Positions 16,934 through 26,804 are shown, counted from the stretch's first letter. The stretch is DNA of 64,000 nt from Paenibacillus sophorae (GCF_018966525.1 NZ_CP076607.1:372001-436000); one strand, 5' to 3'. Program-made: numbers and translations. The notes: generated from the letters alone by a model not told the origin.

Positions 16934-19579
16934 CTACTTCCGCCCTTTCGGCTGACGGGATACAAGCCTAACCAGATCCAGCGTCAGAACGGGCAGAGAC
17001 AAGGAGACGGGATAAGCCAAGTAGCGGGGTTCCCATTCCGGCGAAAATTTTTCTTTATAGCGGCGGAGGCCCAGGAATCCGTACCAATGCCCTCCGTGCT
17101 TGAACACGACATGAGCCATTTTCTCTTCGCGAAGCGCGCCCGCGTTCCGGCCCACACTGGACAAAGGCGCATTGCCGAGGTTAAACCTCTCGTATCCCTG
17201 AGCCTTGGCCCATTCCAGCATGGAAATAAACAGGAAATCCATCGTTCCGTTCGGACTTTTCAGGCGATGGCGCATCAGATCGATTGAAATGGTAACTCCG
17301 TCGTCATAGCCCGGCGCAAGCGAGGCGAAGGCGATGACGGCGCCCCCGGCATCCCGAAGGAGGGCAATCGGCGCAAGCTGCAGATAGGATTCATCGAACC
17401 ATCCGAGCGAATACCCTTTTTCCGCACGGCCTCTCAGCCATTCCTCCGAAATCGACCGAAACTCTTTCAGCAGCTCTGCCTCATACGGAGGCTCCGCCAA
17501 TTCGAACTTGCAGCCTTCGCGGACAAACCGGTTGCTCACGCTTCGCAAATCGCTGTTTCCCTTGCCGCTAAGGGTGAACCTGTCCAGCGGCACTAGCGCC
17601 TCCTCGCCGAGCTTAAAGAAATGGTAGCCCTGCTCATGGTAAATCGGCAAGTAGTCAGGTGTCGCCTGGTAGAAGACGACGGAAAGTCCGTACCTGTCGG
17701 CCTCCGTCCGGAATTCGCTGATTGCGTCGTTCACAAGTTTCTTGGGTCCAAGCGGGTCGCCAAGCACGACAACCTTGTCCCGCACTCTGGCGAACGGAAG
17801 CATGACCTTGCCGTCCTGCGCCCAGTAGAAGCTCTTGTCGCCCGTGAAGAGCATATGGGTCAGCGCGTTCCCGGATTCTGACTTAAGATAACGCCGCAGC
17901 CGGTCCATATCCGGCGGCGCGGTCAACGTCTCCGCACGGCGGTTGGGCCGAAGCGCCACAATCATCGAGAGCAGCAGCCACGCGATCACCAGTCCGCCCA
18001 CAGCCGAATAGGCGAAGTTGCTGTGCTGCTGCAGCCACTCAGTCCGCGCGCCGGGCCGCAGAGCTTTAAAGAAGCCGCGATGCGAGTAGCTTGCCAGCAG
18101 ATAATAGCTCAGGGCGATACCGGAAGTCAGCAGCAGCCACCACAGCAGGCTTTGCCGCGAAATCGGCGCGCTGACCCGGTAGAAACGCGCCCTTGAAATC
18201 CATAGAAGAAAGGCAACGAACAGCAAAAAGAGCGCCTCTTCGTAATCAAACCCCTTGGCGAAGGCGAACACGGCGCCAAGACCCAGCGTAATGCTTGACC
18301 AGATATAGGCTCTGCGGATGCGCAGCGAGATGCCCCGGGACAGCAGCACCAGCATAAAACCGATGACCACGGCCAGATGATGGGATACCCGCATGATCGG
18401 AAGCGACAGAAGATCCTCCATGAAGCGCAGCCGGTACAGCAGTTCGGGTGTGGCCGCCGACAACAGCAGTAGGAGGCCGGCGACAAGCACAAGCTTGCCA
18501 AGCGCCCACACGCCAAGATCGCTGAGGAAGGTATACTGTCCAGGCCAAGTCCAAATTCTCTGCCAAGTATTAAGGGGCGTCTCCAATGCCGAGCTGCGCA
18601 GCAGCCGTATGCCCTGCTGTCCGATTTCGAGCGCCGCCAGCACAAGCCCAACCAGCCATGGAATGACAAAATAAAACAGCCGGAAAATGACGAGTACGGC
18701 CATCGCCCGTTCGCTGGAATATCCCATCTGCTGCATTCCCAGCAGCGCGATCAAATCGAATGCGCCGATGCCTCCGGGAGCCATGCTGAGGATGCCCGCA
18801 ATCGCCGCAATCACATACAGGCTCATCATCGGCTGAAAATGAACGCCGCCCAAAATATGCCCCGCGATCACCGAAAAGGTAATTCCAGCGCTGAGCCATT
18901 CCAGCAGCGAGGAGCCCACCGAGGCGTATACCGTCATCCACGGCGTTCTCCCTTCTCCCCGGTTGATCCATTTGGCGAACAACGAGGAGCGCTGCAGCAT
19001 GATAAAGCAAGGCAGATACAGCGCCATGCCCCAGACGGCGAACACAAGCCAGCGGTGCTCGCGCAGCAGCCCCTCCGCCGGCAGAATGCCGAACAGGCTG
19101 GCCCAGGACAGCAGCGACAGGCCCGTAATCATAATCGGTGACAAAAAAACGATCGCCGGTGTCAGGACCGCTGCGGGTACTCCGCTTTTTTTATAGAGCA
19201 TCGTACGCAGGCCGACTCCCGCCAGACCGGCAAATCCAATCAAATTATTGAAAGTATTGGCGATCCACGAATAGCGGAAGGTGCTCCAAACCCCGATTTT
19301 CATCCGAAAGTGGGCACGGATCAGAAAATCGTAGGCGCTCATCGCCGCAACCGCCGCCAGCGCCGTCGCCATCATCTGCATAATACCCTGCGCTGGAATT
19401 AGCCTTAGTTCATGAAGCGTCTTGGCAAGCCGGACACCTTTCAATTCATGCTGCCCTTCCCAATACACAAGCGCGATAATCATCACCGGAAACAGCGCCC
19501 GTACCGCCTTGATGCGGTAAATGGACACCAGCAGCCTTACCAATTTTAATTGTTCAAGTCTTGGTTTATGTGCATGCAT
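16934..19579 (-). CDS. mprF: Phosphatidylglycerol lysyltransferase / flippase MprF
   Basis: This 881-residue membrane protein has the MprF layout: an N-terminal LPG_synthase_TM flippase half with many membrane helices (to about residue 540) and a C-terminal cytosolic DUF2156 GNAT-like aminoacyltransferase domain. The latter is seen as MLFTGDKSFYWAQDGKVML, VVLGDPLGP and the closing YERFNLGNAPLS region. MprF transfers Lys (or Ala) from aminoacyl-tRNA to phosphatidylglycerol and flips the product outward, lowering susceptibility to cationic peptides and daptomycin. The start at ATG 19579 is preferred because it follows AGGCAGGT; upstream in-frame ATGs lack a site and would add a charged non-family extension. 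Length fits the family. Confidence 0.9.
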   Translation of the reverse strand: MHAHKPRLEQLKLVRLLVSIYRIKAVRALFPVMIIALVYWEGQHELKGVRLAKTLHELRLIPAQGIMQMMATALAAVAAMSAYDFLIRAHFRMKIGVWSTFRYSWIANTFNNLIGFAGLAGVGLRTMLYKKSGVPAAVLTPAIVFLSPIMITGLSLLSWASLFGILPAEGLLREHRWLVFAVWGMALYLPCFIMLQRSSLFAKWINRGEGRTPWMTVYASVGSSLLEWLSAGITFSVIAGHILGGVHFQPMMSLYVIAAIAGILSMAPGGIGAFDLIALLGMQQMGYSSERAMAVLVIFRLFYFVIPWLVGLVLAALEIGQQGIRLLRSSALETPLNTWQRIWTWPGQYTFLSDLGVWALGKLVLVAGLLLLLSAATPELLYRLRFMEDLLSLPIMRVSHHLAVVIGFMLVLLSRGISLRIRRAYIWSSITLGLGAVFAFAKGFDYEEALFLLFVAFLLWISRARFYRVSAPISRQSLLWWLLLTSGIALSYYLLASYSHRGFFKALRPGARTEWLQQHSNFAYSAVGGLVIAWLLLSMIVALRPNRRAETLTAPPDMDRLRRYLKSESGNALTHMLFTGDKSFYWAQDGKVMLPFARVRDKVVVLGDPLGPKKLVNDAISEFRTEADRYGLSVVFYQATPDYLPIYHEQGYHFFKLGEEALVPLDRFTLSGKGNSDLRSVSNRFVREGCKFELAEPPYEAELLKEFRSISEEWLRGRAEKGYSLGWFDESYLQLAPIALLRDAGGAVIAFASLAPGYDDGVTISIDLMRHRLKSPNGTMDFLFISMLEWAKAQGYERFNLGNAPLSSVGRNAGALREEKMAHVVFKHGGHWYGFLGLRRYKEKFSPEWEPRYLAYPVSLSLPVLTLDLVRLVSRQPKGRK

Positions 19580-19795
19580 ATCTCTACCTGCCTTTAGTTG
19601 CATAAGTCGCGTCTTTCGCCCTGTCCGGGCCGGAATACGCGGTTTGTAATGAGTGAGTGCTATACCGTTAGACGACAGCCGCTCCCACATCCCTGAAATC
19701 ACTTTAAAAATCCTACCCCGAACCAGCCCCTTATGCAACTAATGGCAAAGAAATCATGTCGAAATATTGTCCCGGTCTTTTTATATCATTCAACC

Positions 19796-20341
19796 TTAAG
19801 CGCGCCCCTTGTACCAGTCCCCGTCAAATGAAAGGTTCAGCGCCTGTCCCAATAAAGTGCCGAATTGTATGAATCCTCTCCCCCTTGCGGTGATCAGATT
19901 CCCGTCCCGGACCACAGGTTCCTCGGAATAATTCTCCGGTTCAAAAACGCCCGTCTTCTTCCGATTTTCCTCCGTCATTCCGACCGTATATTTCTTTCCT
20001 TGCAGAAGTCCCGCCTTCGCCAGCAGAAACGGTGAACTGGAAATACTCGCAATGACGGAAGCTTTGCTCCCTGTTCTCCGTATAAACTTAATTAAATCCG
20101 CCTCATTCTGCAATGCCAGTATATCCATACATCCCGTCAGCAAAAGGCTGTCTATTTCCGCTTGGTCGACCTCGGCAATCGTTGTATCGGGAATACATTG
20201 CAGTCCCGCCTCTCCTCTGACTGCCCGATCATTCAACCCTACCGTTACAACAGGTTTCTTCCCTTGCATAAGAATGGACAATGCAACAGTCAGTTCATAC
20301 TCGCTAAATTGCGGATACAATAATACCGCCGTTTTTTTCAC
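19796..20341 (-). CDS. DJ-1/PfpI-like protein lacking the nucleophile cysteine
   Basis: This 181-residue protein follows the DJ-1/PfpI fold: KTAVLLYPQFSEYELTVAL at the start, DSLLLTGCMDI near the middle and LAKAGLLQGKKYTVG after the nucleophile elbow. At the elbow, where active members have AIC followed by a small residue, this protein reads SISSSP, so the usual cysteine is Ser. The Glu expected early in the fold may be supplied by EYE. It may therefore be non-catalytic or use a different chemistry. The gene stands alone between mprF and a WG-repeat gene on the opposite strand. Confidence 0.75.
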   Translation of the reverse strand: MKKTAVLLYPQFSEYELTVALSILMQGKKPVVTVGLNDRAVRGEAGLQCIPDTTIAEVDQAEIDSLLLTGCMDILALQNEADLIKFIRRTGSKASVIASISSSPFLLAKAGLLQGKKYTVGMTEENRKKTGVFEPENYSEEPVVRDGNLITARGRGFIQFGTLLGQALNLSFDGDWYKGRA

Positions 20342-20582
20342 AGATTTCCCCCGCTCGCCGCAATATAATCGCAGGCATTATATGGTTAATTCAGGCTTTC
20401 CAAGTGTATCATAGCCGCCTCCGTTGAGAAACAGCACCCTCACCTACTCGGCGATCTGATAGGTCAGCAGATTTTTAAGCATAGGAATCCGTTCCGTTCC
20501 TTTATTTTCATATTTTTTCCTGTTACTGTAATAAAGATGGAGATAGGTGAGAGGAAGTGCCGATAAGAAAGGAGCGTTGATT

Positions 20583-21692
20583 ATGGTAAAAAAGCGGGCT
20601 TTGACTTTAATGGTTCTATGTGCTGCAATTCTCATTTCGAGTCCAGGGCTTGCGGCTTCATCTGTAAAGAGGGTCGAGTTATCCAAAACGCCAATTGATT
20701 ATAGGCCCGTGCGGCCCGCAAGTGACGGGCAATTCCATGATGGTTTGCTGTTCGCCGAACAATCGGATGGCACTCTCGCCTACTACAACACAAAAGGGCA
20801 GGAAGCTTTTACTTTACCTGACGGCATTAAACCATTGAGCGATTTCTTCGAGCAGCGGGCACTGGTGATAAATAAGACAACCAAGCGGATTGGATACATT
20901 AACACCAAAGGCGCACTGGCGATTCCTTGCAAGTATGCGGAAGGAGGATATTTTTCGGAGGGCTTGGCTCATGTGTCTATTCCCGGCTCGGATAAACAGC
21001 TTATAATCGACCGGTCAGGGAAAGTAGTGCATGTGTTCCTAAAGAAATACGCCTCCGACTTTTATTTCACCGACGGCTTGGCCGTAGCCTACGCGCCGGA
21101 AGGCGGCAAACTGGGTTTTGTCAATACATCCGGTGAATTGGCCATTCCTTATCTATACACTCATGAGCGCGGGTTTTCCGAAGGATTAGCCGTTGTTCAA
21201 AACAGTAAAGGCAAGTATGGATATATTGATGCAGCGGGTAAAACGGTCATTCCTTTTCAATACCGGGACGGGGGCGACTTCTCCGAAGGGCTGGCGGCTG
21301 TGAAAAACTCCGAGGGGAAATGGGGGTATATCAATACGAGCGGGAAGATTGTTATTCCTTTTAAATTTAAAAGTGCCGGTAATTTCAGTGAAGGATTAGC
21401 TATTACACATAATTCAAGTGGAAAGGTCGGTTTTATCGATAAAAACGGCAAATTGATTATTGCTTATCAACAATACAATAGAGCATTTAATTTCAAAGAA
21501 GGAGTCGCTTTAGTCGGAATTGAATCGAGCTCCGGTTCGGAAGGCAAATTCGGTTATATGGATCGTCAAGGTAAATTGCTTACCGCTCTTGAGTATCGGG
21601 TGGAATCTTCTTCTTTCCATAACGGAGCCGCAGCCGCCTTTAAGACTTTGGGCAAAGGTTTTATCCTAACCAAGAGTTCAAGTTCAAAGTAG
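20583..21692 (+). CDS. Secreted WG-repeat protein
   Basis: This 369-residue exported protein has a signal peptide ending near GLAASS and at least seven WG repeats of about 45 residues, each of the form GKYGYID-GK-VIPF-Y--GG-FSEGLA. Examples fall at roughly residues 100-330. WG repeats form beta-propeller-like or solenoid folds thought to bind partners; no enzymatic activity is implied. The start is placed at ATG 20583, which follows AAAGGAG, rather than an in-frame ATG at 20547. A strong palindromic terminator lies downstream. Confidence 0.85.
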   Translation: MVKKRALTLMVLCAAILISSPGLAASSVKRVELSKTPIDYRPVRPASDGQFHDGLLFAEQSDGTLAYYNTKGQEAFTLPDGIKPLSDFFEQRALVINKTTKRIGYINTKGALAIPCKYAEGGYFSEGLAHVSIPGSDKQLIIDRSGKVVHVFLKKYASDFYFTDGLAVAYAPEGGKLGFVNTSGELAIPYLYTHERGFSEGLAVVQNSKGKYGYIDAAGKTVIPFQYRDGGDFSEGLAAVKNSEGKWGYINTSGKIVIPFKFKSAGNFSEGLAITHNSSGKVGFIDKNGKLIIAYQQYNRAFNFKEGVALVGIESSSGSEGKFGYMDRQGKLLTALEYRVESSSFHNGAAAAFKTLGKGFILTKSSSSK

Positions 21693-21732
21693 AATCTTTA
21701 CCGGGTTAAACAGAATAGCTGATCTGTAAAAA

Positions 21733-21757
21733 TAGCCGCGGCAGCATGCCGCGGCTA
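21733..21757. terminator. Bidirectional hairpin terminator
   Basis: TAGCCGCGGCA and TGCCGCGGCTA form a perfect 11-bp stem with a 3-nt loop between the convergent WG-repeat and EamA genes. T-tracts are weak on both sides. Confidence 0.7.
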
Positions 21758-21827
21758 AACGTATTTCATGGAGCTTCAGCTCTCAGGCAAATCCGCAGGT
21801 TTACTTGAGCATTTCGACAATGCCGGC

Positions 21828-22712
21828 TTAAGCCCCCTTTTGTCCAACAGCCTTCCTTGTCCGGCCCCCGATCAGCATAATGCTTAGCAGGATGATCCCG
21901 AGCCCGGCTACCGTATTCAGATAGACCGATTCATGCAGAAAAATCACTCCCCACAGCATCCCGAACACCGGGACGAGAAAGGTGACGCTCACCGTTTTGA
22001 CCGCGCCGACACTTGCGATCAGCCGAAAATAAAGCAGGTAGGCAAAAGCGGTGCATACGAGCGAAAGGCCGAGCACCGACCACGCCGCCGCCAACGTGGG
22101 CTGCTCCGGCGGCGGAAATACCGCGGCGAGCGGCAGCAGCCAGACTGCCGCGCCGAGCTGCTGGCCGATGGCGAGCGTCAGCGGCTGCACTCCCTTGCCG
22201 ACCCGCGCGGCATACAGTCCCCCGAATCCGTAGGCCAGCGCGGCCCCCAATGAGAACACTACGGAATACAGCATGGTCTTGTCCAGCGGTTCCGGGCTCC
22301 AACCGACCAGAACCCCGACGCCTCCCAGCCCCAGAATAAGTCCCGCCGCCCGGGTCAGCCCGGGTCTCTCCCCGCCGGTGCCCCAAGCCGCCAGGGCGGC
22401 AAAGATCGGCGTGGTGGCATTCAGAATGGCGGCCAGGGATGCGCTCAAATGCAGCTCTGCCGCGCAGATGAGCGAGAACGGCAGCGCGGCGTTCAGTCCC
22501 CCCAGCAGGAGGAACGGCTTCCAGTGCCTGCGGATCTCTATTCGGCGGCGTGTAAGCCCTGCGTACAGCAGCAGGGCGCCGGCCGCGACGGCGACTCTGA
22601 GCTCGGTCGTAACGACCGGCCCGAAGATCGGCGAGGCTATGCGCATGAACAGAAAAGAGGCTCCCCAGATAAGGGCCAGAAGCAGCAGGGCGGACAAATC
22701 CTTTCTGTTCAT
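21828..22712 (-). CDS. EamA-family (DMT) transporter
   Basis: This 294-residue membrane protein has ten hydrophobic segments in two EamA repeats. It opens with LLLLALIWGASFLFMRIASP, a strongly conserved DMT start, and has LILGLGGVGVLVG at the end of the first repeat. The start is ATG 22712 behind AAAGGGG, and it overlaps the upstream MFS gene's stop codon as ATGA, so the two exporters are translationally coupled. DMT/EamA members export amino acids, purines or drugs; the substrate here is not predictable. Confidence 0.87.
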   Translation of the reverse strand: MNRKDLSALLLLALIWGASFLFMRIASPIFGPVVTTELRVAVAAGALLLYAGLTRRRIEIRRHWKPFLLLGGLNAALPFSLICAAELHLSASLAAILNATTPIFAALAAWGTGGERPGLTRAAGLILGLGGVGVLVGWSPEPLDKTMLYSVVFSLGAALAYGFGGLYAARVGKGVQPLTLAIGQQLGAAVWLLPLAAVFPPPEQPTLAAAWSVLGLSLVCTAFAYLLYFRLIASVGAVKTVSVTFLVPVFGMLWGVIFLHESVYLNTVAGLGIILLSIMLIGGRTRKAVGQKGA

Positions 22713-23941
22713 TTGGTACGCCCCTTTCTTCTCGCCAGCAGGCCGTATGACAACACGGAGCAAATGCCTGCAGCAGCAATGACCATTCCCATAGGCAGTG
22801 CAGTTTCCCCGCCTCCCATGCCCACAAGCGGTGACAAAAGCCCGCCTGTCAGCAGCGGAAGCAGTCCAAGCATTGCGGAGGCGCTGCCCGCATTCTCTCC
22901 CTGATCCTGCATCGCCAGCGAAAAGGTGGTCGTCCCCACGAGCCCCACGCTGGAGACGATAGCGAACAGCGCGATCAGCAGCAGCGGAAGCCCGCTGGCG
23001 GTCACAATCGAGTACATAAGGAGCAGCCCGCCCAATAAGCACTGAAGAAGACCCCATACTAGCAGCCTGCTCTCTCCGAGCCGTCCCGACAGCCTGCCGG
23101 CGATTTCTCCTGTGATAATGATGCCGAGGCCGTTCACGGCAAAGATTACACTGTATATTTGCGGAGATACGCCGAAAATATTTTGCAGAACGAAGGATGA
23201 TCCCGAAATATAGGCGAACATCGCCCCGAAGACAAAGCTTTGCGACAGGACATAACCCATAAACTTAGGATTGCGCAGCAGCTTCCCAAAGGTCGTCAGC
23301 GTTTCCTTAAGCCCTCCTTTGGAACGGCGGTCCTGTGGCAGGGTCTCCGGCAGGCGAAGCCAGATGGTCAGGCAAAAAATCACGCCCGCTGCGAACAGCA
23401 CGAAAAATACGCCCTGCCATGTCGTAAACCGCAGCAGCTGCCCGCCGATCACTGGCGCCGCGATCGGCCCCAGGCCGTTAACGACCATCAGCAGCGCGAA
23501 GAACCGGGTCAGTTCGGAACCTGAGTAGAGATCGCGGACGGCGGCCCGGGATATGACGACTCCGACCGAGCCGGACAGTCCCTGGATCAGACGCATAACC
23601 ACCAAAAAGCCGATGGAAGGACTGAATGCACAGAGCAGCGAGGAAAGGGCATATACGGCCATTCCGATCATCAGCGGGCGGCGGCGTCCGTACACATCAC
23701 TCAGCGGTCCGGAGAACAGCTGCCCGAGCGCCAATCCGATCAAAAAACAGCTTAGACTAAGCTGAACAAGCGCGGGCGAAGTTTCAAATGATCTTCCCAG
23801 TTCGGGAAGCGCGGGCAAATACATATCGATTGACAGCGGCCCGATGGTCGCGACCGCGCCCAGAATGACAGCCAGCTGAAGCCTCAGCTTTCGGGAAGAC
23901 CGGACGGCGGCTGGATCAAGTCCACTTGCTTTAGAGTTCAT
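22709..23941 (-). CDS. Bcr/CflA-type MFS drug efflux transporter
   Basis: This 410-residue MFS transporter of the drug:proton antiporter-1 (12 TM) branch contains GPLSIDMYLPALPELGRSF, the Bcr/CflA hallmark in helix 1, and the motif A loop GPLSDVYGRRRPL. Members export bicyclomycin, chloramphenicol, sulfonamides or cysteine. It is the first gene of a pair with a coupled EamA exporter, suggesting that both handle related compounds. The 229-bp region between it and the divergent glycosyltransferase shows no clear operator. Confidence 0.88.
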   Translation of the reverse strand: MNSKASGLDPAAVRSSRKLRLQLAVILGAVATIGPLSIDMYLPALPELGRSFETSPALVQLSLSCFLIGLALGQLFSGPLSDVYGRRRPLMIGMAVYALSSLLCAFSPSIGFLVVMRLIQGLSGSVGVVISRAAVRDLYSGSELTRFFALLMVVNGLGPIAAPVIGGQLLRFTTWQGVFFVLFAAGVIFCLTIWLRLPETLPQDRRSKGGLKETLTTFGKLLRNPKFMGYVLSQSFVFGAMFAYISGSSFVLQNIFGVSPQIYSVIFAVNGLGIIITGEIAGRLSGRLGESRLLVWGLLQCLLGGLLLMYSIVTASGLPLLLIALFAIVSSVGLVGTTTFSLAMQDQGENAGSASAMLGLLPLLTGGLLSPLVGMGGGETALPMGMVIAAAGICSVLSYGLLARRKGRTK

Positions 23942-24170
23942 ATCCGTTTTTCTACCTTTCTGTTACAACCAAATGAGGCCGTTTATGTATTTCTTCATAC
24001 TACCCGAGATTAGACGAAAAGTTCAATCCAAACTTTGTGAATGTATACCTCCGGAGCCTGCCGTCGGTTTGCTTCGCGGTTTTCCAAGAGTTGAAGGCTA
24101 TTCAGGATATCTTCAGGTCCGGCTTTTATAATGGCTGTATTTCAAGACAAGAATGAGAGGAGACAAGCGT

Positions 24171-25973
24171 GTGAACCTGATTAAAAATCATAAATGGATC
24201 GCCGCCCTGACCTTGGCGCTGCTGATGTCGCTGGGCATTTGCATATATTCCTTGGCAAAAGTAAGCGGCGGCGGTGCCCCCGATACCGGTGCCGGCATGG
24301 GGCAGCGCGGCGGCGAAGGAGCCTCCTTCCGCAGCGGAGAGAGAAGCGTGTTCCCGGGGAACCGGAACGGATCGCAGGCCGCTGGGCAGCAGAACGGATG
24401 GGCGGGCGGCCTGCAGAGCGCGGCGAGCGCCGGCGATTCCGGTGCGACAGACGGCTCCGAGCAAGAACAAGACGGCGGCGCAGGTAGCGGCCAGCAGAGC
24501 GGAGCGGCAGGCGGTTCACAGAACGCGGCAAGCGGCGGCAAGGACAGCTCCGGGCAAGGACAGGACGGCGGCAGTTCCGGCTCTGGATTCACACGCCCTT
24601 CCGGGATTAACGGCGGCGGATTCGGCGGCGGTGCAACGCGCGGCGGATTCGGAAGCGACGGCCAGTACGGAACGGCGCTGGCCGTTTACGCGGCGCTGTT
24701 CGCCGGGCTGCTGGGAGCGGCCTTCTATTATGCGAAGGCGGGCAGGCTGCGCGTTAACGAGAGCCGCAGAGGGCTTCTCATTGGCCTGCTGCTTGCCGCA
24801 GGGCTGTGCCTAAAGCTTGCCGCCGCCCCCTGGATTTCCGGATACCGGGGCGACATCCGCTTTTTTACAACCTGGGCGCAGACGGCGGCAAACGGCCTCG
24901 GCTCCTTTTACGAGAACAGCTCCAGCGATTACCCGCCGCTTTACATATACATCCTGTACGCTACCGGCAAAATCGTCACGCTGCCACAAATCGAGCCCTT
25001 TTTCCTGACGCTGATCAAGCTGCCCTCCATCATCGCGGATGCGGTTACCGCCGGGCTGCTGTATAAGGCCGCAAGCCGCTATCTAAGGTTCGAGACGACC
25101 TTCTTGATCGCCGGTTTCTACATGTTCAACCCGGCGGTGTTGATCAACGCCACGTTCTGGGGACAGGTCGACTCCTTTTTCACCATGATCGTAGTCTTGT
25201 CCGTTCTTGCGATGACCCGCCGGAAGCTCGGGTGGGCGGCTTTGTTCCTGACCCTTGCCATTCTGATGAAGCCCCAAGGCATCATCTATTCGCCGGTCCT
25301 GCTGTTCGCGCTTATCAGGACGGGCAAGCCGGGGCCTTGGCTGAAGGCGGCGGCGATTGCCGCCGTGACGACCGTTATTGCCGCGCTGCCCTTCTCTTCA
25401 GGCAAGAGTCCGCTGTGGCTCTATCAGCTGTACAGCGGCACGGTGAACGAGTACCCTTACGCTTCAGTAAACGCCTTTAACCTGTTCGGGCTGATGGGAG
25501 CCAATTACGAGGACTCTTCATCCACGTTTCTGCTCTTCAGCTACCATGTTTGGGGCTTAATCTTTATCGTTGCCGCCACGCTGCTGTCGGGCTGGTGCTA
25601 CTTGCGCAGCCGCAGCGCGGCGTTCGCCTCGCTGTCCGCCCTGCTGCTGATATCCGGTGTGTTCACCTTCTCGTCAAGCATGCATGAGCGCTATTTATTT
25701 CCGGCGGCGGCTCTGGCGCTGCTCGCCTACGCTTTTTTCAAAGACAAGCGCCTTCTGTGGATGGCCTTTGGCTTCAGCGCCACGATCTTACTCAACACCT
25801 ATGCCGTCTACTACGGTTACACGAGCCGCGACGGCCATGTCGGCTTCCTGCTGTTCTTCTCGGCGCTGATCAACATCGCCCTGTGCATCCTGCTAGTTAA
25901 AGTGATGCTCGATTGGTCGCGGCAGCCGAATGCTATAAGTCTCGAAGCTGCTCTCCTTCCGGAGCGGTTATGA
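24171..25973 (+). CDS. Gpi18-like integral membrane glycosyltransferase with long low-complexity segment
   Basis: This 600-residue polytopic protein is related to the GPI mannosyltransferase II / GT39-like group. The GYRGDIRFFTTWAQ loop contains the DxD-like acidic site after the first helices, with FYENSSSDYPPLYIYIL, FWGQVDSFFT and a MHERYLFPAA segment late in the protein. Between membrane segment 1 (residues 10-30) and the next (about 170) lies about 135 residues rich in Gly, Ser, Gln and Ala, predicted extracellular and disordered. The start is GTG 24171 with AGGAG upstream; an in-frame ATG at 24153 lies before that site. It probably transfers a sugar from a polyprenyl-phosphate donor on the outer membrane face. 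The acceptor is unknown. Confidence 0.8.
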   Translation: MNLIKNHKWIAALTLALLMSLGICIYSLAKVSGGGAPDTGAGMGQRGGEGASFRSGERSVFPGNRNGSQAAGQQNGWAGGLQSAASAGDSGATDGSEQEQDGGAGSGQQSGAAGGSQNAASGGKDSSGQGQDGGSSGSGFTRPSGINGGGFGGGATRGGFGSDGQYGTALAVYAALFAGLLGAAFYYAKAGRLRVNESRRGLLIGLLLAAGLCLKLAAAPWISGYRGDIRFFTTWAQTAANGLGSFYENSSSDYPPLYIYILYATGKIVTLPQIEPFFLTLIKLPSIIADAVTAGLLYKAASRYLRFETTFLIAGFYMFNPAVLINATFWGQVDSFFTMIVVLSVLAMTRRKLGWAALFLTLAILMKPQGIIYSPVLLFALIRTGKPGPWLKAAAIAAVTTVIAALPFSSGKSPLWLYQLYSGTVNEYPYASVNAFNLFGLMGANYEDSSSTFLLFSYHVWGLIFIVAATLLSGWCYLRSRSAAFASLSALLLISGVFTFSSSMHERYLFPAAALALLAYAFFKDKRLLWMAFGFSATILLNTYAVYYGYTSRDGHVGFLLFFSALINIALCILLVKVMLDWSRQPNAISLEAALLPERL

Positions 25974-26004
25974 CCATATTTGCGCTCGATTACACGAACA
26001 GAAC

Positions 26005-26062
26005 GCAGCGGCACTCCGAGACTTTATTCTCATGTCCCGGAGTGCTGCTGCTATTTTTCTTT
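26005..26062 (+). terminator. Terminator of the glycosyltransferase gene
   Basis: GCAGCGGCACTCCG (26005-26018) pairs with CGGAGTGCTGCTGC (26038-26051) and is followed by TATTTTTCTTT. The T-tract touches the stop codon of the convergent SDR gene. Confidence 0.88.
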
Positions 26063-26804
26063 AAATAAATCCGCCATTAACACGAACGGTCTGCCCAGTC
26101 ACCCACTGCGATTCCGGGCTGGCCAGAAACAGCACTACATTCGAGATGTCTTCCGGCTCGCCCAAACGTCCGAACGAATTGGAGTTGCCCACCGCCTTGA
26201 TCTGCTCCTCCGTTTTCCCTACGGTAAAGAGCTCCGTGTTTACCGGACCCGGCGCAACCGCATTAATGGTAATCCCTTTCGGTCCAAGCTCTTTCGCCAG
26301 CTGACGGGTGAACTGCTCCACGGCTCCCTTCGTTCCGGCATAGGAGCTGTAGGTCGGGAACATCTGGCCCGTCACCGATGTGGAAAAGTTAATGATGCGT
26401 CCGTTCTCCTTCATGTGCAGCGCCGCCTGTTGGATGGCAAAGAAAGTCCCTTTGACATTAATCGCAAACTGCTTGTCGAAATCATCTTCCGTAATGCTCG
26501 CGAGCGGTTTCGTGATCATGATTCCTGCGTTGTTAACGAGGATGTCCACCTGGCCATAGGCGTCCAGCGTCTTCCGGAACAAGCTCTCGACCTCCGCCAC
26601 CTTGCTGATATCCGCTTGAATCGCCACCGCTTCTCCGCCATCACGCTTGATTCCAGCTACTACATCCTCCGCTTTTGCAGGGCTGCTCGCGTAATTGACG
26701 ACAACCTTTGCCCCGTGAGCTGCCAGTTCCTCCGCGATTTTTTGTCCTATTCCGCGCGATGCGCCCGTTACCAAAGCTACTTTGCCTGCAAGATTCTTTT
26801 CCAT
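26061..26804 (-). CDS. SDR family oxidoreductase (FabG-like)
   Basis: This 247-residue classical short-chain dehydrogenase has the cofactor motif TGASRGIG, NNAG, the catalytic Ser in STS, YxxxK as YAGTKG, and the closing VTGQTVRVNGG of FabG-like glucose/3-oxoacyl reductases. The Asn of VVVNYASS suggests NADP(H). ATG 26804 is the better start because AAGGATGGG lies 7 nt upstream. It follows another SDR gene by 54 bp and is probably cotranscribed from the promoter at 27848-27876. The substrate is unknown. Confidence 0.88.
   Translation of the reverse strand: MEKNLAGKVALVTGASRGIGQKIAEELAAHGAKVVVNYASSPAKAEDVVAGIKRDGGEAVAIQADISKVAEVESLFRKTLDAYGQVDILVNNAGIMITKPLASITEDDFDKQFAINVKGTFFAIQQAALHMKENGRIINFSTSVTGQMFPTYSSYAGTKGAVEQFTRQLAKELGPKGITINAVAPGPVNTELFTVGKTEEQIKAVGNSNSFGRLGEPEDISNVVLFLASPESQWVTGQTVRVNGGFI

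Noticed and set aside
20900..21500. Regularly spaced DNA similarity that might suggest a repeat array or CRISPR
   Set aside because: The periodicity is coding: WG protein repeats of about 45 residues; no constant repeats with unique spacers.
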